A stretch of 64,000 nt of DNA from contig CAUYUJ010018039.1 of assembly GCA_963575745.1 (NCBI GenBank), forward strand, positions 74,501 through 138,500. The letters are read 5' to 3'. The notes under the pieces are model-generated. The model did not search any database. It saw only the letters and a program-made list of their open reading frames with translations, and was not told the origin of the DNA. Of this stretch, positions 22,261 through 32,889 are shown piece by piece. The stretch comes from Prorocentrum cordatum (lineage: Eukaryota; Sar; Dinophyceae; Prorocentrales; Prorocentraceae). The position numbers and the translations under genes are program-made. Positions within the stretch are counted from its first letter, which is position 1, and every line of letters starts with the position of its first letter.

Positions 22261-25200
22261 CGTTGGTGTCGCAGTGGAGTTGCGTATCGTCAGGTGTGGT
22301 AGGCGTGCGGAGATACGCCGTGGGCGAGCTGTCAGCAGCCCGTGCGTATATGGCCGCCTTTCGCCCGCTTGGCTCGCGGACGCCCTCAGCCCATATCTTG
22401 ATGCGTTCAGCTTTGGCACGGTTCGCACGTCGCGCCAGCTCTAAGTCGAGGTGTTGGATCAAAACGTCAAGGTGCTCTCCGTGAGGTGCTGGCTCGTCGG
22501 GGGTCCAGGCCTCGGGGAAGTCAAGGAGAACCGTGGGGCGCAGCTTGTGGCATAGGAGGCGGGCCGCGGTCCACGTGCAGTCGATGCGCTGCGCAAGGTA
22601 CGGCGGGATGGCACGGCAATCTAAATGATGGTGCTGTCCGATGAAGCGAAGCTCACAGAGTTGCCGATGGAGCTTGCGCAGTCGGTTCATGTGTATCGTG
22701 GAAGCTCCGTAGGTGGGGAAGGCGCGGGGGACAACTGGTCGCTCTTCGAACATGGGCGTGAGCCCGTGCATGGTGGGGGGCTTCTTTTTTGGGTGGTCGG
22801 GCGGTGGAGGTGGCAGGTCGCGCAGACGGGTGAGATGGTACTCATGACTGGCCTCGTTAGCCAGGGCGAACATGCGCTCCACGTCGTCGCGTGTGTCGGC
22901 CTGTTCCATGCGGTCCTGATATCGCCCAGCGATGAGGGTCCCTAGTGCCTGCAGCTCGTGACCCTCATGAGCTCCATCGTCGGGAGGGTAGGGCGTGGGG
23001 GCAAGAAGACGTCGGGCCGTATGGTCGAGGCGACTGAGGTCAAGCGTGACCTGCAGGCCAACATCAGACTTCGCTGGCAAGTCGCGTAGATAGCAGAAGT
23101 CGGTGACAAGGGATCGCGCCGCTTGGTTGGCAATGATATAATCGATGCGCGAAGTGCGGGGGCACTTGGTGACGCGGTCCCAGTCAGGGATATTGCCGTA
23201 TGTGTGCATGGTGTGGTCTGGTGTGCCCTCAGCGACGTTGAACCATCCGTGCTGCAACATGTGCAGAAGGTGTGGATTGTCATCGATGTTCGTATTGGCG
23301 TCCATGCAGATGAAATAGGGGGCTGAGCCGACCCTAGCGGCGGCGCAGTCAGCGAGCCGAAAAAGAGCTGTGCTGTCTCCTCCAGCAATCCCGTAGAGGC
23401 TCGCTATGTAGATCCCCGCGGGCCCGTGGTTGTTTCGTCGCCGCCTGCGGCGGTGCTGAGTGCAGAGCGGGAGAAAGACCTCGTGCCATCTTTTCTTGGC
23501 CTTGAGGGCGACGATACAGGGCGCATTGTCGTCGACAGTGGAGTCGACAATGGCATCCTTAGAGAGGATGGCGACCCCTCCCGAGGCGCCAGTGTTGCCC
23601 ACGACGGTGTGGTCTGTGCCGCCGTGGGCAGCTCTGCGCTGGGCTCGCGCCAGATCCAGGTCAGGTCCAAGACTGGCGTGGTATCCCCCGTGGTGTGGAT
23701 TGGCGGCGCTGGTAGCGATGGCTTGTCTGGTCGGCTTGGCATGTCGGGTCTCCTGCAGTGCTATGACTGCGGCGTTGTGGTCGACACCAAGAGCGGTGAT
23801 GGTTGGCCAGTTCGCTGAGAGACTGGTGATGTTTAGGCTGACGAGGTGTATGGAGCGACCTGGCCCGTCTCCATCGGTGGAGCTGGGGTTTGCACGCCCC
23901 GCACGGTGTAGGTCAGCCTGACCCTCGCCCAGGTAGAAGGCTTGGCCACAGTAGGAGCTCATGGCGTTCCTATGGATTAGCTTGACCGGGGCTGAAGCCG
24001 CCGTCAGGCCAGGAGTATAGGCGGGACACGGTCGGCACTGCGCCAGGGGGGGTTCATAAACGTCAGTAAAACTGTCTCGAAAAATCCTCCTCACTCCTGT
24101 ACCATAGAGGACGAGGGGAGGAGAGGTGAGACGGCAGCAGAGGGAGAGGGAGGCGACTCCTCGATCCGTCCTGCCGAACACAAAAGCAAAAGCGAACCAG
24201 CGGCGGCGGCTAGGCGCGGCAGCGGCACAACGCACGCGCATATACTGCGCACGCGACACCGCTGGTCCGTCCTGCGGTGGCGCGCCCGCCCCGTCAGTAT
24301 CTTGATGAGCAGCATCTGGTGGAACAGCTCCAGCAGCACGGTCGGAGGCCTGGCGCTGGGCCTCGTCCATGCCCGCTGCCGTGAGGCCCACGTTGCGGAC
24401 AGGGCTGATTCCCCGCGGGGCCGCCGCTGCCGCGGCAGCAGCTGAGGTGGCGGGGGCTCCGCCCCGACTCTGAGGTGAGAGCGGTGAGCCACCGCCGAAA
24501 CCCGCCACAAGGTTCTTGACACGGTACTTGTTCTTGAACGGGTCGAAGGTTGGCGCCTCGTCGATGGGGACGATCACGCGGGTGGGCAGCGGCGGCTCGT
24601 GGTCCGTGGACGGCGTCGGCTCGAGGTCGACCTGGCCAGGTTCGATGACGCTGGCTCCGAAGCGTGGCACCACTTCGGGGGCTCGGCCATCAGCCTGAGT
24701 CTCGCGAGGCGGCGAGCTCGTGGAGCTCCCTGGGGCCTTGCGTGAGCTGTGGCGGCTGCAGGTCCTGCTGCGCGGGACGCGCCCGCCCGTGTGGCGGTCG
24801 CGTGGCGAGGTCGCCTGGGCATTAGCGCGCTCGGAATCCGCCCTGCTCGGGGATCGGATCGGCGCCGCGCAGGGTGATGGGCTGGGCTGGCGAGAGGCGC
24901 TTGTGCCGCCCTCCGCCGTGGCTGTGGCCTGGTCAGGGTCGACAGCGTCGGGGCGGGGGCTGACGTGGTGGGCGCTTCCCTCGCTGTGCCGCGGGGAGGC
25001 GCTGTGATGCGCCTGGATGTGCGTGAGGACGAGCGGGGTAAGCGGCTGCCTCTCCCGCTCAGGTGGGGCAGGTTTTGCCTGGGCAGGGCGCAGTGCTGCA
25101 GCCACGTTTGGCGGGGGCGTGTGCTGGCGCGGTTGCCAAGCGCGCACGTTCGCATCACGCCATCCTTCGGGGCGCCCAGTCCTGCCACGGTTTGTTGCAG

Positions 25201-25333
25201 CCCCCTGGGCTGAAGCCGCAGGGGTTATCACTGCGGGCTGGTTGCTGGAGGTGCCATCATGTCGGCCTGAGTAATGGCCCCAGGCGCGCGTGGACCCTGG
25301 CACTGGCGAGGTGGCCCTTGGGAGGGCCTGCAC
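22256..25333 (-). CDS. LINE ORF2 N-terminus: linker and AP-like endonuclease
   Basis: An open frame from 25333 begins with a Pro/Arg/Ser-rich linker of about 480 residues, then an exonuclease-endonuclease-phosphatase domain (about 22990-23870). Visible motifs are HLVSLNITSL (catalytic Asn), ALQETR (Glu), SGGVAILSK, FICMDANTNI (Asp-x-Asn) and SRIDYIIAN. The final SDH motif reads SDV, so the catalytic His appears lost. The domain nicks the insertion target. The frame is shifted near 22260, after which the RT continues in another frame. No ATG is obvious at the 5' end of the frame, so the true start, or fusion to ORF1 by recoding, is undetermined. Confidence 0.75.
23987..24003 (-). other. Bulged hairpin H6
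   Basis: Loop TGAA at 23993-23996, upper stem GGC/GCC, bulged G 24000, lower stem CGG/CCG. Lies just upstream of the endonuclease domain. Confidence 0.7.
25202..25224 (-). other. Bulged hairpin H7
   Basis: Loop TGAA at 25211-25214, upper stem GGC/GCC, bulged G 25218, lower stem CCCCTG/CAGGGG. Confidence 0.85.
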
Positions 25334-25431
25334 GGGTGCACGCGGGTAGCCGATGACCGCTGGGTGTACCCTGGCGTGGGGGGCGTGGCCGTAGCTGGAG
25401 GCGGCTGCTCCAGCAGCCGCGGGCCTGGCAC

Positions 25432-28400
25432 CTATGGGGCCACGGTAGTAGGCGGCAACCCCGTCGTAGGCCGTGTTACCGCCTGTCGGGACTCGCGCGG
25501 GGAGCGGTAGCGTGGCGTGCCCTGCTGTCCTGCGTCACGTTGGTCCCGCTGCTGGATGCGCTGCTGGTGCTGTTGGTGTCGCTGCCAGTCGGCTCTCGAG
25601 AGGGGACGGGTGTCGGGGAGGATGGTGGGCACGTCGGGCCGCTGCCAGCCCCGATAGACGTGCTCGAAGGCGTGGTCAGGGTAGGTCCCCCCTACGGGTG
25701 AGTATCGCCGCACATGCTCCTTGTAGTCGATTTTCTGCGGCTCGGAGATCGCCGTGATGTTGACAGCTCGCTGGTGCGCTGGTCCATAGAGGCAGAAACT
25801 ACCACGGTTGCTGCGGTCGTGGTTTAGCTCGGCTTCGGTCGTGGCACGGCTCACCATGGCGTCGCAGAGTCGCATGTCATAGTCGAGAGCTTGAGGCCCA
25901 GGACCACCCTCGGCGTCCCAGTACAGTACCACATCTCGCCAGCGGGTGCGGGTAGTGTGGATGCGCTCGGCGATCGACTCGCAGACGGTCCTGACCGTGA
26001 CACGGTCCCTGTACATGTTGGTGATGGCTAGGGAGTAGGGTCGGCGGACCGTCTTGTTGAAGGTGAATTCCTCCTTGAGGGCCTGGTGGGGGCTGAAGAG
26101 CACGTAGCCTTCCCTCCAAAGAGGTTGGTCGGGGAAAGGTTCTTCGGGCATCCCCGTTCCTGTGAACCCAGGTGGCCGCCTTGTGCCGTCAGGCAGTCCC
26201 TGCCTGGGGACGCGCCGCGGCTGCGGTGGGAAGTACCATTGACCCTGGTAACCTGCTTGCCCTGGTTGTGGAGGTTCCCCCCCGGGGCCTGAAGGCGCTC
26301 GGGGGGGTTCCTTAAGGTCGTGGAGGGCTGGCGCGTTGCCGAATTGACGGGCAAGGATGTGCGGCGGCATCCCTGTGGCACGGACGTCGAGCAGGCTGTG
26401 TGGACTGGGGGGATGGGGGCACCTGCTGGACAGGCAGCATGTGTCGGAGTCCCTGTTGTTGGTGCTGTATGCACACGTCCAACTGTTGCACGAGTAGTCC
26501 GTGGACCAGTCCATAAGTGTACGCAGTCCGCTGCGGGCGCAGTCTGGGCACGTTGGTTGGCCCGAGGTGCCGAGCTGCGTGTTGCGGCGAGCCGCACAGT
26601 ACTGACAGCATTGGAATCGACACTGTAGGCAAGACCAGCGTCCTGGTAGAGGCGGGAGCGCATGCTCGTTTGTGCCTGGGTCGTCTGGGTGGGGTCGCGG
26701 GCGATCCCACAAGGGCCAGACGTCAGCGAACCAGGATTGGCCTGTAGTGCGGACAACCTCGGCGGGGAGGCGAGCGTCCTCGGCGTGGCACCTGATCCAC
26801 TGGGGCCCCATGTCCGCTGGTACCATGACGGTGCGCCAGGTGTCGTCCGCCTTGACGTGGACTTGGGTCGGTGCCCAGAGCTTAGTAGTGGTGTCGCCGT
26901 GGTCGTGGTGGAGGATGACCCAGCCGTCCCGCCCCGCCACCGCAGGGTCTATAACGCGGTGGCCCATGACTGTCGTCCCCCACGGTAAGTAGGCGCCGTC
27001 GTGGTGATCACCAGGGTCAAGCCAGACCTCGATGCCAGGGGCATTGACACGGGTCCGCACATCACGGACGTGGTAGGCGAGGACGTGGTAGGCAGTCGGC
27101 TCCTCTTCCGTCACAATGTGCTCCCACGTCTCGATGCCACTGTTGTCTGAGGTGGAGTTCCCGCCACTCTGTCGTGACGAGCGAGAGGCAGATCGCCGTG
27201 GGCGGGCACGGCCTCGGGCGAGGGCGGCGGCCGCGCTGATGAGGGAAGGCGTACGGCGTTCGTCGGCTCCTGATGACGTCGATGAGCGGTCTGGACTGTG
27301 CGCCAGGGCTGTGCCTGACTTGTAAGTGCGTGGTGGGCCAGACGCGGCCCCAGGGCTGGAGCCGCTGGGGCGCGACCCGCGTGCGTCAGGATGCCCCCGC
27401 ACGGGGACAGCTTGCAAGCCAGTGTACACCAGGTCGATGAGTGGTTTCGGGTCCAGCTGGAGCATGTGAAGCGAGACGCGTGGGCGGGGCTGGTTAGGGT
27501 CATCCCTGGTGGCTGCTTCAGTGTCGTAGTGCTGTTTGGCCCATACTCGCGCTGCCTCTGGCGAGTATAGTGCCTGCGGCGGTGGCCACGCTGCCGCGAT
27601 GGCTGGTCTGCGCCTGGTGCTAGCTTCCTGGTCGTGAGCTTCAGCCGCCTCACGGAGATCTGGATGATCGTAGCCAGCGATGTGAAGGGCGTGCGCGCAG
27701 TCGCCCATGCCATAGGCGTGTGGTAGGGCACGGCACCTGGAAGCAGCTTCTGTGGGGGCGCACCAGTCCATGCGGATGAGGAGGCTCAGGACCCGAGGGT
27801 AAATGAGGCGCGCTCCGTGGGCCTCCCCTTTCACGTAGTTGTGCCTGTTTTCCCCGCGCGGTGGTTGGGTGGCCTCGCACATCCAGAGTGCGATGGGTCC
27901 CCACGCGAGGGTGTCGTCTTCAAGACTGTAGGGCGGGTGGGGCGGCATTGCGTACCACGCGGCCAGCGAAGGGTGCACGCTCGCGTACGTGCGGCCAACG
28001 TTGGTGCCAGTTCGGCCCTTCGCTTCACGGCGGGGACCTGGCAAGAGGTGCCCTCCACTGGCAGCAAGACGGGCCGCAAGGTCGCCGCGGGTCCCATGCC
28101 AGAAGACAGTGGGCGCGTCGGTGGTGGGTTTGCGGAGGTCCCACGTGAGGTATGGGAAGATTGTCTCGCCTGAGTTTCCGCCCGAGTCTTCCAGCACCCA
28201 AGTGAGGCGGTTCGGGGGCCTCTGCATGATGTCCGTCCACGGCCCCAGCGCTTGGAGTGTTGGATCATGGGTAAATCGAGGATGGTCGTGGAGTCGCAGA
28301 GCGTCTTTGATGTCCTCTGTAGACACGCCACTGTTACCAAGCGCAAAGCCGTTTTGATACAGGGCGTTAAGTATGCTCTTCGGCGGCACGGGGACCGCTG

Positions 28401-30855
28401 GGTCGCGCTGGATGGTGTTGCGTAAGTTGCGTGTCGGTGGCTTGAGGGCTGTGTAAGGCATACCAGGGCCTGAAGGCGCCTGGGGCCTGTGGGGTGATGC
28501 ATAACGTGCTCGCCGTCGTGGTGGTTGGGTGTCCGCGTCGGGAGAGGAACCACGAGCATCAGCATGTCGGAAGATGGACCACGGGCTATCGTGGGTGCAC
28601 TCACGTGTTTCCCTTGCCTCGGTGTCGCTGTCGTGTGCTGTGGCATCCTCGTTAGTCGGTAGGTTACCGTATGCCGCGCCGCTTTTGGAGCCGTCTCGCA
28701 GAGACGGGCTGGTCGATCTTGGTGTGACAGACGAGGCTCGCGATACGGCGGCAGTGACTTCGACGATGGCGGCGGTGGTGGCGGTAGTGACATCGGCGAC
28801 TGCGGCGGCAACTGCTGCGGCGTAGTGTTCCTGCAGCAGCGGATGTCGGAGTGCGTGCACATGCTGGTCGTCGTGTTCGTCGGCGAGCGTGCACGGCATT
28901 TTGTATGTGGCCTCATCACGCGGCCTCCTGCTCGGTTGGCAACAGCGGAGGCACCACTGGGCTGTGGATGAGTCCAGGGCCCGCGCACAGATGCGGGCTC
29001 CTACGTGTCCGACAGCTCCTTGGGCAAGAAGTTTGGCACCGACGAGTAGAAGACCACACACGACTCCACCCGTGGCAATAGCCCCGAGCTTGCCGCTGGC
29101 CCATTTCAGGACACCCCCGAGGCCGACCACGACTGCGGTGGCTCCGCCCGAGACGCTATCTCTGAGTTTGACGCTGGTCCATTTGAGAGTGGCCCACAAT
29201 GCGGACGTGACGTTGTATGTCGTTGTGCGTCGGGATGTGGTGGGCACAGATGGGCCTGGTGCCGTCGCTTTGCGTCGTCGTCGTTGTCGGTAGCTGGGGT
29301 CTCGGCTCGGTGTCGGCAAGTACCCATCGATCTGGTCCTTGTACGGCATTGCTATCGCGATGGCGTACGTGGCCACAAAGAGGCAGATGAGGCAGCCACA
29401 ATGTCGTGATGCCGCTGCGCTGTGCTGGGGCTCGTGGGAACCGCTGGCATCTGGGTACTCATCATCGATGGGGTCGTTGTCGATGTCGGCCTGCCAGTGG
29501 CCAATGACACTGGGGTTGGAGTCAGTCACGTTGTCACGGTGTACAGAGGTGAAGGGCGTGGTGCTGCCACCTGCGGTCTGGGGATGTCCAGGTCTAGCCA
29601 GTGCTGCAGCGGGGCTGAAGCCGCCACTGCACGGGCTGGCATGAGCTGGTGATGCAGTGGAATGGCTTGTCGCGTCGGCGGCAGTGACGCCTTCAGCTTC
29701 GTTGAGCTGTGCGCAGGGGTCGGCCTGAGCCGAGTTGTTGGGCGGACTGCTGTGCGACGGGGTGTGCCCTAAGTAGGGTTCACTGTCGCGGTCACGCTGG
29801 GCCGTGTCGCCTGGTGGTGTTGTGCCGTCGCGATCCTGGGTTTCCATGTCGTCCTGGCTATCGTCCACGTGGACCGAGCCCAGGGATATGTTGCTGATAT
29901 CGTCCGACGCGTGGAATGAGTCCAGGGGTGTGTCGCTGATGTCGCTGGCCGCGATGTGCTGAGGCAGCCATGGTACGGGGTCGTCTGCGGCCTGATCACC
30001 CGTGGCGTGCTGGGCGAGGCCAGCTGGCGGTGGTGGGCTAAGCGGTTCCATCGGTGCCGCGGCGAGCTCTGCCTCCACAAGCGGCTGCATGTCTGTCGGG
30101 TGGTGCAGGATCGCATCGGCGAGGTACGCCAGGGCGTCTTGGTCGGGTGGGGGAAGGCCTCTTGGTAGTAAGGCGTGGGCCCGTGAGAGGTATGGCGGCA
30201 AAGGTGCCGTGAAAGCTTCTTGGCCGACAAGCTGGGCACGAGCACCCTGGTATTCCAGAAGGAGGCCAAAGTAACGGGTGGAATACTCGCGGCTGCCTTG
30301 GATAAGAGTGAGGTTGCGGTTTGTGCGCTGTCTGTCGAGGCCCGCTCTATACCAGATGTCCTCGCACATGTCGTGCGCGGTGAGCTGGCGCAGGGCGTCG
30401 GTTGTGTCCTCAGAATCCTCCTGGAAGAGGTGATCGTGCTGTGGCAGATGAAGCGTCGCCAGAATGTACGGGACGCAGTCCTCGAGCCATGCCCAGAACA
30501 CGTCCTGGTGGTCCTCACCTGGTGCCCACGCCGCAGCACACGGTATGAGCCGGGCACGGATCATCATCAGGTGCCAGAAAGCAGGGTCCTCCTCGGGCTC
30601 GCCCCTAGCGCACAGGGGGGTGAGACCCGTGGGGCAATAGCGGGGCACGACAGCGGGGCTGAAGCCGCCACTGCGTGCCTGGCCTATATCAACGTCCCCG
30701 TCAAGGATCTGCTGCACCGCAGTCGAGGCCACGCTGGGGGTGGATTTCGATGCGTGTGTCGTAGTTGACAAGGGCGTGCATGCGCTCACGATGGCGCCCA
30801 GCGGTCCGTTGCCGCACGGACCCGCGGCTACGGTGCTGTTCACGATCGGGTCCAA
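25432..30855 (-). CDS. LINE ORF1, 1807 codons, multidomain
   Basis: One unbroken frame; the first ATG is at 30567 and sequence upstream stays open into (CT)n. Visible parts in order: an N-terminal helical domain ([19 protein letters not shown]; residues about 85-200) shared with 13290-13900; an acidic low-complexity stretch; a hydrophobic segment [16 protein letters not shown] (about 485-503); two more hydrophobic stretches (about 568-615); a region with [14 protein letters not shown] and [16 protein letters not shown] (about 910-960) resembling an ADP-ribosyltransferase/PARP-like fold; a Cys cluster [12 protein letters not shown]...CPDC (about 1400-1430), probably zinc-binding; and a C-terminal domain ([22 protein letters not shown]). 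It is very long for a LINE ORF1. Functions are inferred; none is proven. Confidence 0.75.
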   Translation of the reverse strand: MDPIVNSTVAAGPCGNGPLGAIVSACTPLSTTTHASKSTPSVASTAVQQILDGDVDIGQARSGGFSPAVVPRYCPTGLTPLCARGEPEEDPAFWHLMMIRARLIPCAAAWAPGEDHQDVFWAWLEDCVPYILATLHLPQHDHLFQEDSEDTTDALRQLTAHDMCEDIWYRAGLDRQRTNRNLTLIQGSREYSTRYFGLLLEYQGARAQLVGQEAFTAPLPPYLSRAHALLPRGLPPPDQDALAYLADAILHHPTDMQPLVEAELAAAPMEPLSPPPPAGLAQHATGDQAADDPVPWLPQHIAASDISDTPLDSFHASDDISNISLGSVHVDDSQDDMETQDRDGTTPPGDTAQRDRDSEPYLGHTPSHSSPPNNSAQADPCAQLNEAEGVTAADATSHSTASPAHASPCSGGFSPAAALARPGHPQTAGGSTTPFTSVHRDNVTDSNPSVIGHWQADIDNDPIDDEYPDASGSHEPQHSAAASRHCGCLICLFVATYAIAIAMPYKDQIDGYLPTPSRDPSYRQRRRRKATAPGPSVPTTSRRTTTYNVTSALWATLKWTSVKLRDSVSGGATAVVVGLGGVLKWASGKLGAIATGGVVCGLLLVGAKLLAQGAVGHVGARICARALDSSTAQWCLRCCQPSRRPRDEATYKMPCTLADEHDDQHVHALRHPLLQEHYAAAVAAAVADVTTATTAAIVEVTAAVSRASSVTPRSTSPSLRDGSKSGAAYGNLPTNEDATAHDSDTEARETRECTHDSPWSIFRHADARGSSPDADTQPPRRRARYASPHRPQAPSGPGMPYTALKPPTRNLRNTIQRDPAVPVPPKSILNALYQNGFALGNSGVSTEDIKDALRLHDHPRFTHDPTLQALGPWTDIMQRPPNRLTWVLEDSGGNSGETIFPYLTWDLRKPTTDAPTVFWHGTRGDLAARLAASGGHLLPGPRREAKGRTGTNVGRTYASVHPSLAAWYAMPPHPPYSLEDDTLAWGPIALWMCEATQPPRGENRHNYVKGEAHGARLIYPRVLSLLIRMDWCAPTEAASRCRALPHAYGMGDCAHALHIAGYDHPDLREAAEAHDQEASTRRRPAIAAAWPPPQALYSPEAARVWAKQHYDTEAATRDDPNQPRPRVSLHMLQLDPKPLIDLVYTGLQAVPVRGHPDARGSRPSGSSPGAASGPPRTYKSGTALAHSPDRSSTSSGADERRTPSLISAAAALARGRARPRRSASRSSRQSGGNSTSDNSGIETWEHIVTEEEPTAYHVLAYHVRDVRTRVNAPGIEVWLDPGDHHDGAYLPWGTTVMGHRVIDPAVAGRDGWVILHHDHGDTTTKLWAPTQVHVKADDTWRTVMVPADMGPQWIRCHAEDARLPAEVVRTTGQSWFADVWPLWDRPRPHPDDPGTNEHALPPLPGRWSCLQCRFQCCQYCAARRNTQLGTSGQPTCPDCARSGLRTLMDWSTDYSCNSWTCAYSTNNRDSDTCCLSSRCPHPPSPHSLLDVRATGMPPHILARQFGNAPALHDLKEPPRAPSGPGGEPPQPGQAGYQGQWYFPPQPRRVPRQGLPDGTRRPPGFTGTGMPEEPFPDQPLWREGYVLFSPHQALKEEFTFNKTVRRPYSLAITNMYRDRVTVRTVCESIAERIHTTRTRWRDVVLYWDAEGGPGPQALDYDMRLCDAMVSRATTEAELNHDRSNRGSFCLYGPAHQRAVNITAISEPQKIDYKEHVRRYSPVGGTYPDHAFEHVYRGWQRPDVPTILPDTRPLSRADWQRHQQHQQRIQQRDQRDAGQQGTPRYRSPRESRQAVTRPTTGLPPTTVAP
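26277..26307 (-). other. Bulged hairpin H8 with swapped upper pair
   Basis: Loop TGAA at 26290-26293, upper stem GCC/GGC (middle and loop-closing pairs changed together), bulged G 26297, lower stem of ten pairs including one G-T wobble. The longest of the set. Confidence 0.85.
27347..27371 (-). other. Bulged hairpin H9
   Basis: Loop TGGA at 27357-27360, upper stem GGC/GCC, bulged G 27364, lower stem GCCCCAG/CTGGGGC. Confidence 0.85.
28463..28483 (-). other. Bulged hairpin H10 with swapped upper pair
   Basis: Loop TGAA at 28471-28474, upper stem GCC/GGC as in H8, bulged G 28478, lower stem CCAGG/CCTGG. Confidence 0.85.
29605..29631 (-). other. Bulged hairpin H11
   Basis: Loop TGAA at 29616-29619, upper stem GGC/GCC, bulged G 29623, lower stem GG/CC, one C-A mismatch, then TGCAG/CTGCA. 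Confidence 0.75.
30651..30673 (-). other. Bulged hairpin H12
   Basis: Loop TGAA at 30660-30663, upper stem GGC/GCC, bulged G 30667, lower stem GG/CC, one C-A mismatch, then CAG/CTG. Lies about 200 bp from the 5' edge of the LINE. Confidence 0.75.
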
Positions 30856-30876
30856 AATGGTGCAGTGATCGTACTT

Positions 30877-30879
<3 letters not shown>

Positions 30880-30917
<38 letters not shown>

Positions 30918-30969
30918 CAAAGAGAGAGAGAGAGAGATATCTCTATCTATATTTATAGAGAGGAGAGAA

Positions 30970-31008
<39 letters not shown>

Positions 31009-31150
31009 CTATACACCTACTATATATATACAGAGAGAGAGAGACATGCCATACATATATGTATAGAGAGAGATAGAGAGAGAGGGAGAGACAACGAGAA
31101 AGAGAGAGAGAGAGATCTACACAGAGAGAGGATCTATATATATAGAGAGA
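30880..31150. repeat. (GA)n microsatellite, right flank of the 13-kb LINE
   Basis: GA dinucleotides with embedded TA-rich patches (about 30945-30960 and 31015-31065), matching the tract at 17386-17767 in composition. Confidence 0.95.
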
Positions 31151-31255
31151 GAGAGAATATATATACACGTAATAGGTATATATATATATATATATTTTAT
31201 TAATTATATATATATATATATTATAGATATATTATATATATATATAGGGAGAGAC
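31151..31255. repeat. (TA)n tract
   Basis: AT-only dinucleotide runs with TTTTATTAATTA in the middle. An extremely AT-rich island in a GC-rich window. Confidence 0.9.
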
Positions 31256-31689
31256 GGGGCGTGCGCTGGGGGTGGGGGGGCGGGGGGAGGGCGTCGGCAG
31301 ATTGCGCGCAGCAGTTGGCTGAGGAGGTAGAGGGGCAAGTTGCCGCCGTGACAGGCGCGCTGTTGCCAGAGGGAATTCCGCAAGGAGCAGGCAGGTGAAG
31401 TTCGCCAGCTAGCCCGAGCAGTCCAGGGGCAGCGCACGCTGCGAATTGGGCAGGATGCGCCACGAAGGGGGGGCGGGGGAGGATATGCGCTTTTCGATGA
31501 ACGATCCAGGGCGATCTACTTGGGAGATTTCCTTAGGAGAGGCGGAGCACTTTGCCGCCCTTGTTTTTTTCCCAGCCCTCCTGCGTTGGGTTCTCGCTTT
31601 GAATGGAGCACTGCTCGCGCGTCTCCTTCCCGCCCCCTCCCGTCCCTCTCTTCCCCCTTGACTTTCGCCTCGCTCGTCGCTGCGTGCCA
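31256..31689. other. Leader of the 102-bp satellite
   Basis: The first part (31256-31545) is unique sequence without a supported gene. The second part (about 31560-31689, with TCCTGCGTTGGGTTCTCGCTTT) is a spacer that recurs inside the satellite near 33110 and 34955. Confidence 0.6.
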
Positions 31690-32889
31690 GCTGGGGGTCT
31701 GCGATCTGTGAAACTGTCGCCACTTTCGAGCGCTGCTGGGGGGCCCAGCACAGTGGGTAATCACGGCAGACTCAAATGTGACCTCGCCATCCGTGGGGGG
31801 CTGCGATCTGTGAAACTGTCGCCACTTCCGAGGCCTGCTGGGGGGCCCAGCACAGCGGGTACCCACGGCAGACTCAAATGGGACCTCGCCATCCCTGGGG
31901 GGCTGCGATCTGTGAAACTGTCGCCACTTTCGAGGCCTGCTGGGGGGGCCAGCACAGTGGGTACTCATCGCGGACTCAAATCAGACCTCGCCATCCCTGG
32001 GGGGCTGCGATCTGTGAAACTGTCGCCACTTTCGAGGCCTGCTGGGGGGCCCAGCACAGTGACGCCACGGGCGGATTCAAATTAGACCTCGCCATCCCTG
32101 GGGGGCTGCGATTTGTGAAACTGTCGCCACTTTCGAGGCCTGCTGGGGGGCCCAGCACAGTGACGCCACACGCAGATTCAAATTTGACCTCGCCATCCCT
32201 GTGGGGCTGCGATCTGTGAAACTGTCGCCGCTTTCGAGGCCTGCTGGGGGGCCCAGCACAGTGACGCCACACGCAGATTCAAATTAGACCTCGCCATCCC
32301 TGGGGGGCTGCGATCTGTGAATCTGTCGCCACTTTCGAGGCCTGCTTGCGGGGCCCAGCACAGTGGGTACTCCCGCAGGCTCAAATAAACCTCGCGTCCT
32401 TGGGGGGCTGCGATCTGTGAACCTGTCGCGCTTTCGAGGGTGCTGAGGTGCCAGCACAGTGGTACTCACGCCAGACTCTGAAGACTAGGTGGGGGGGGAT
32501 GGGGGACCATTTTTTTTTTTCGGGCCCATTCCCTGGGGGGCTGCGATCTGTGAAACTGTTGCCACTTTCGAGGGCTGCTGAAAGGGGCCCAGCACAGTGG
32601 GTACACACGGCAGACTCAAATGGGACCTCGCCATCCCTGGGGGGCTGCGATCTGTGAAACCGTCGCCACTTTCGAGGCCTGCTGGGGGGCCCAACACAGT
32701 GGGTATTCACCGCAGACTCAAATTTGACCTCGCCATCCCTGGGGGGCTGTGATTTGTGAAACTGTCGCCACTTTCGAGGGCTGCTGGGGGGCCCAGCCCA
32801 GTGGGTACCCACCCGCAGATTCAAATTAGACCTCGCCATCCCTGGGGGGCTGCGATTTGTGAGATTGTCGCCACGTTCGAGGCCTGCTT

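Larger units (their letters stand above)
17768..30879 (-). mobile_element. 13-kb non-LTR retrotransposon (LINE), nearly complete
   Basis: Everything between the two (GA)n tracts belongs to one minus-strand element: an 1807-codon ORF1, then an ORF2 region with AP-type endonuclease, reverse transcriptase, CCHC-like knuckle and RNase H, then a long C-terminal extension and a 3' UTR of about 365 bp (17768-18132). ORF2 is split by about three frameshifts. ORF1 stays open right up to the (CT)n boundary at 30880 and its first in-frame ATG is at 30567, so the copy may be 5'-truncated. No poly(A) tail is seen; the sense strand ends directly in (CT)n. Twelve bulged hairpins are spread along it. Confidence 0.85.

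Noticed and set aside
30852-30860. CCATTTTGG at the 5' edge of the 13-kb LINE as a relic spliced leader
   Set aside because: Only nine bases match the DinoSL core and both flanks differ, so chance is likely; a degenerate leader cannot be excluded.
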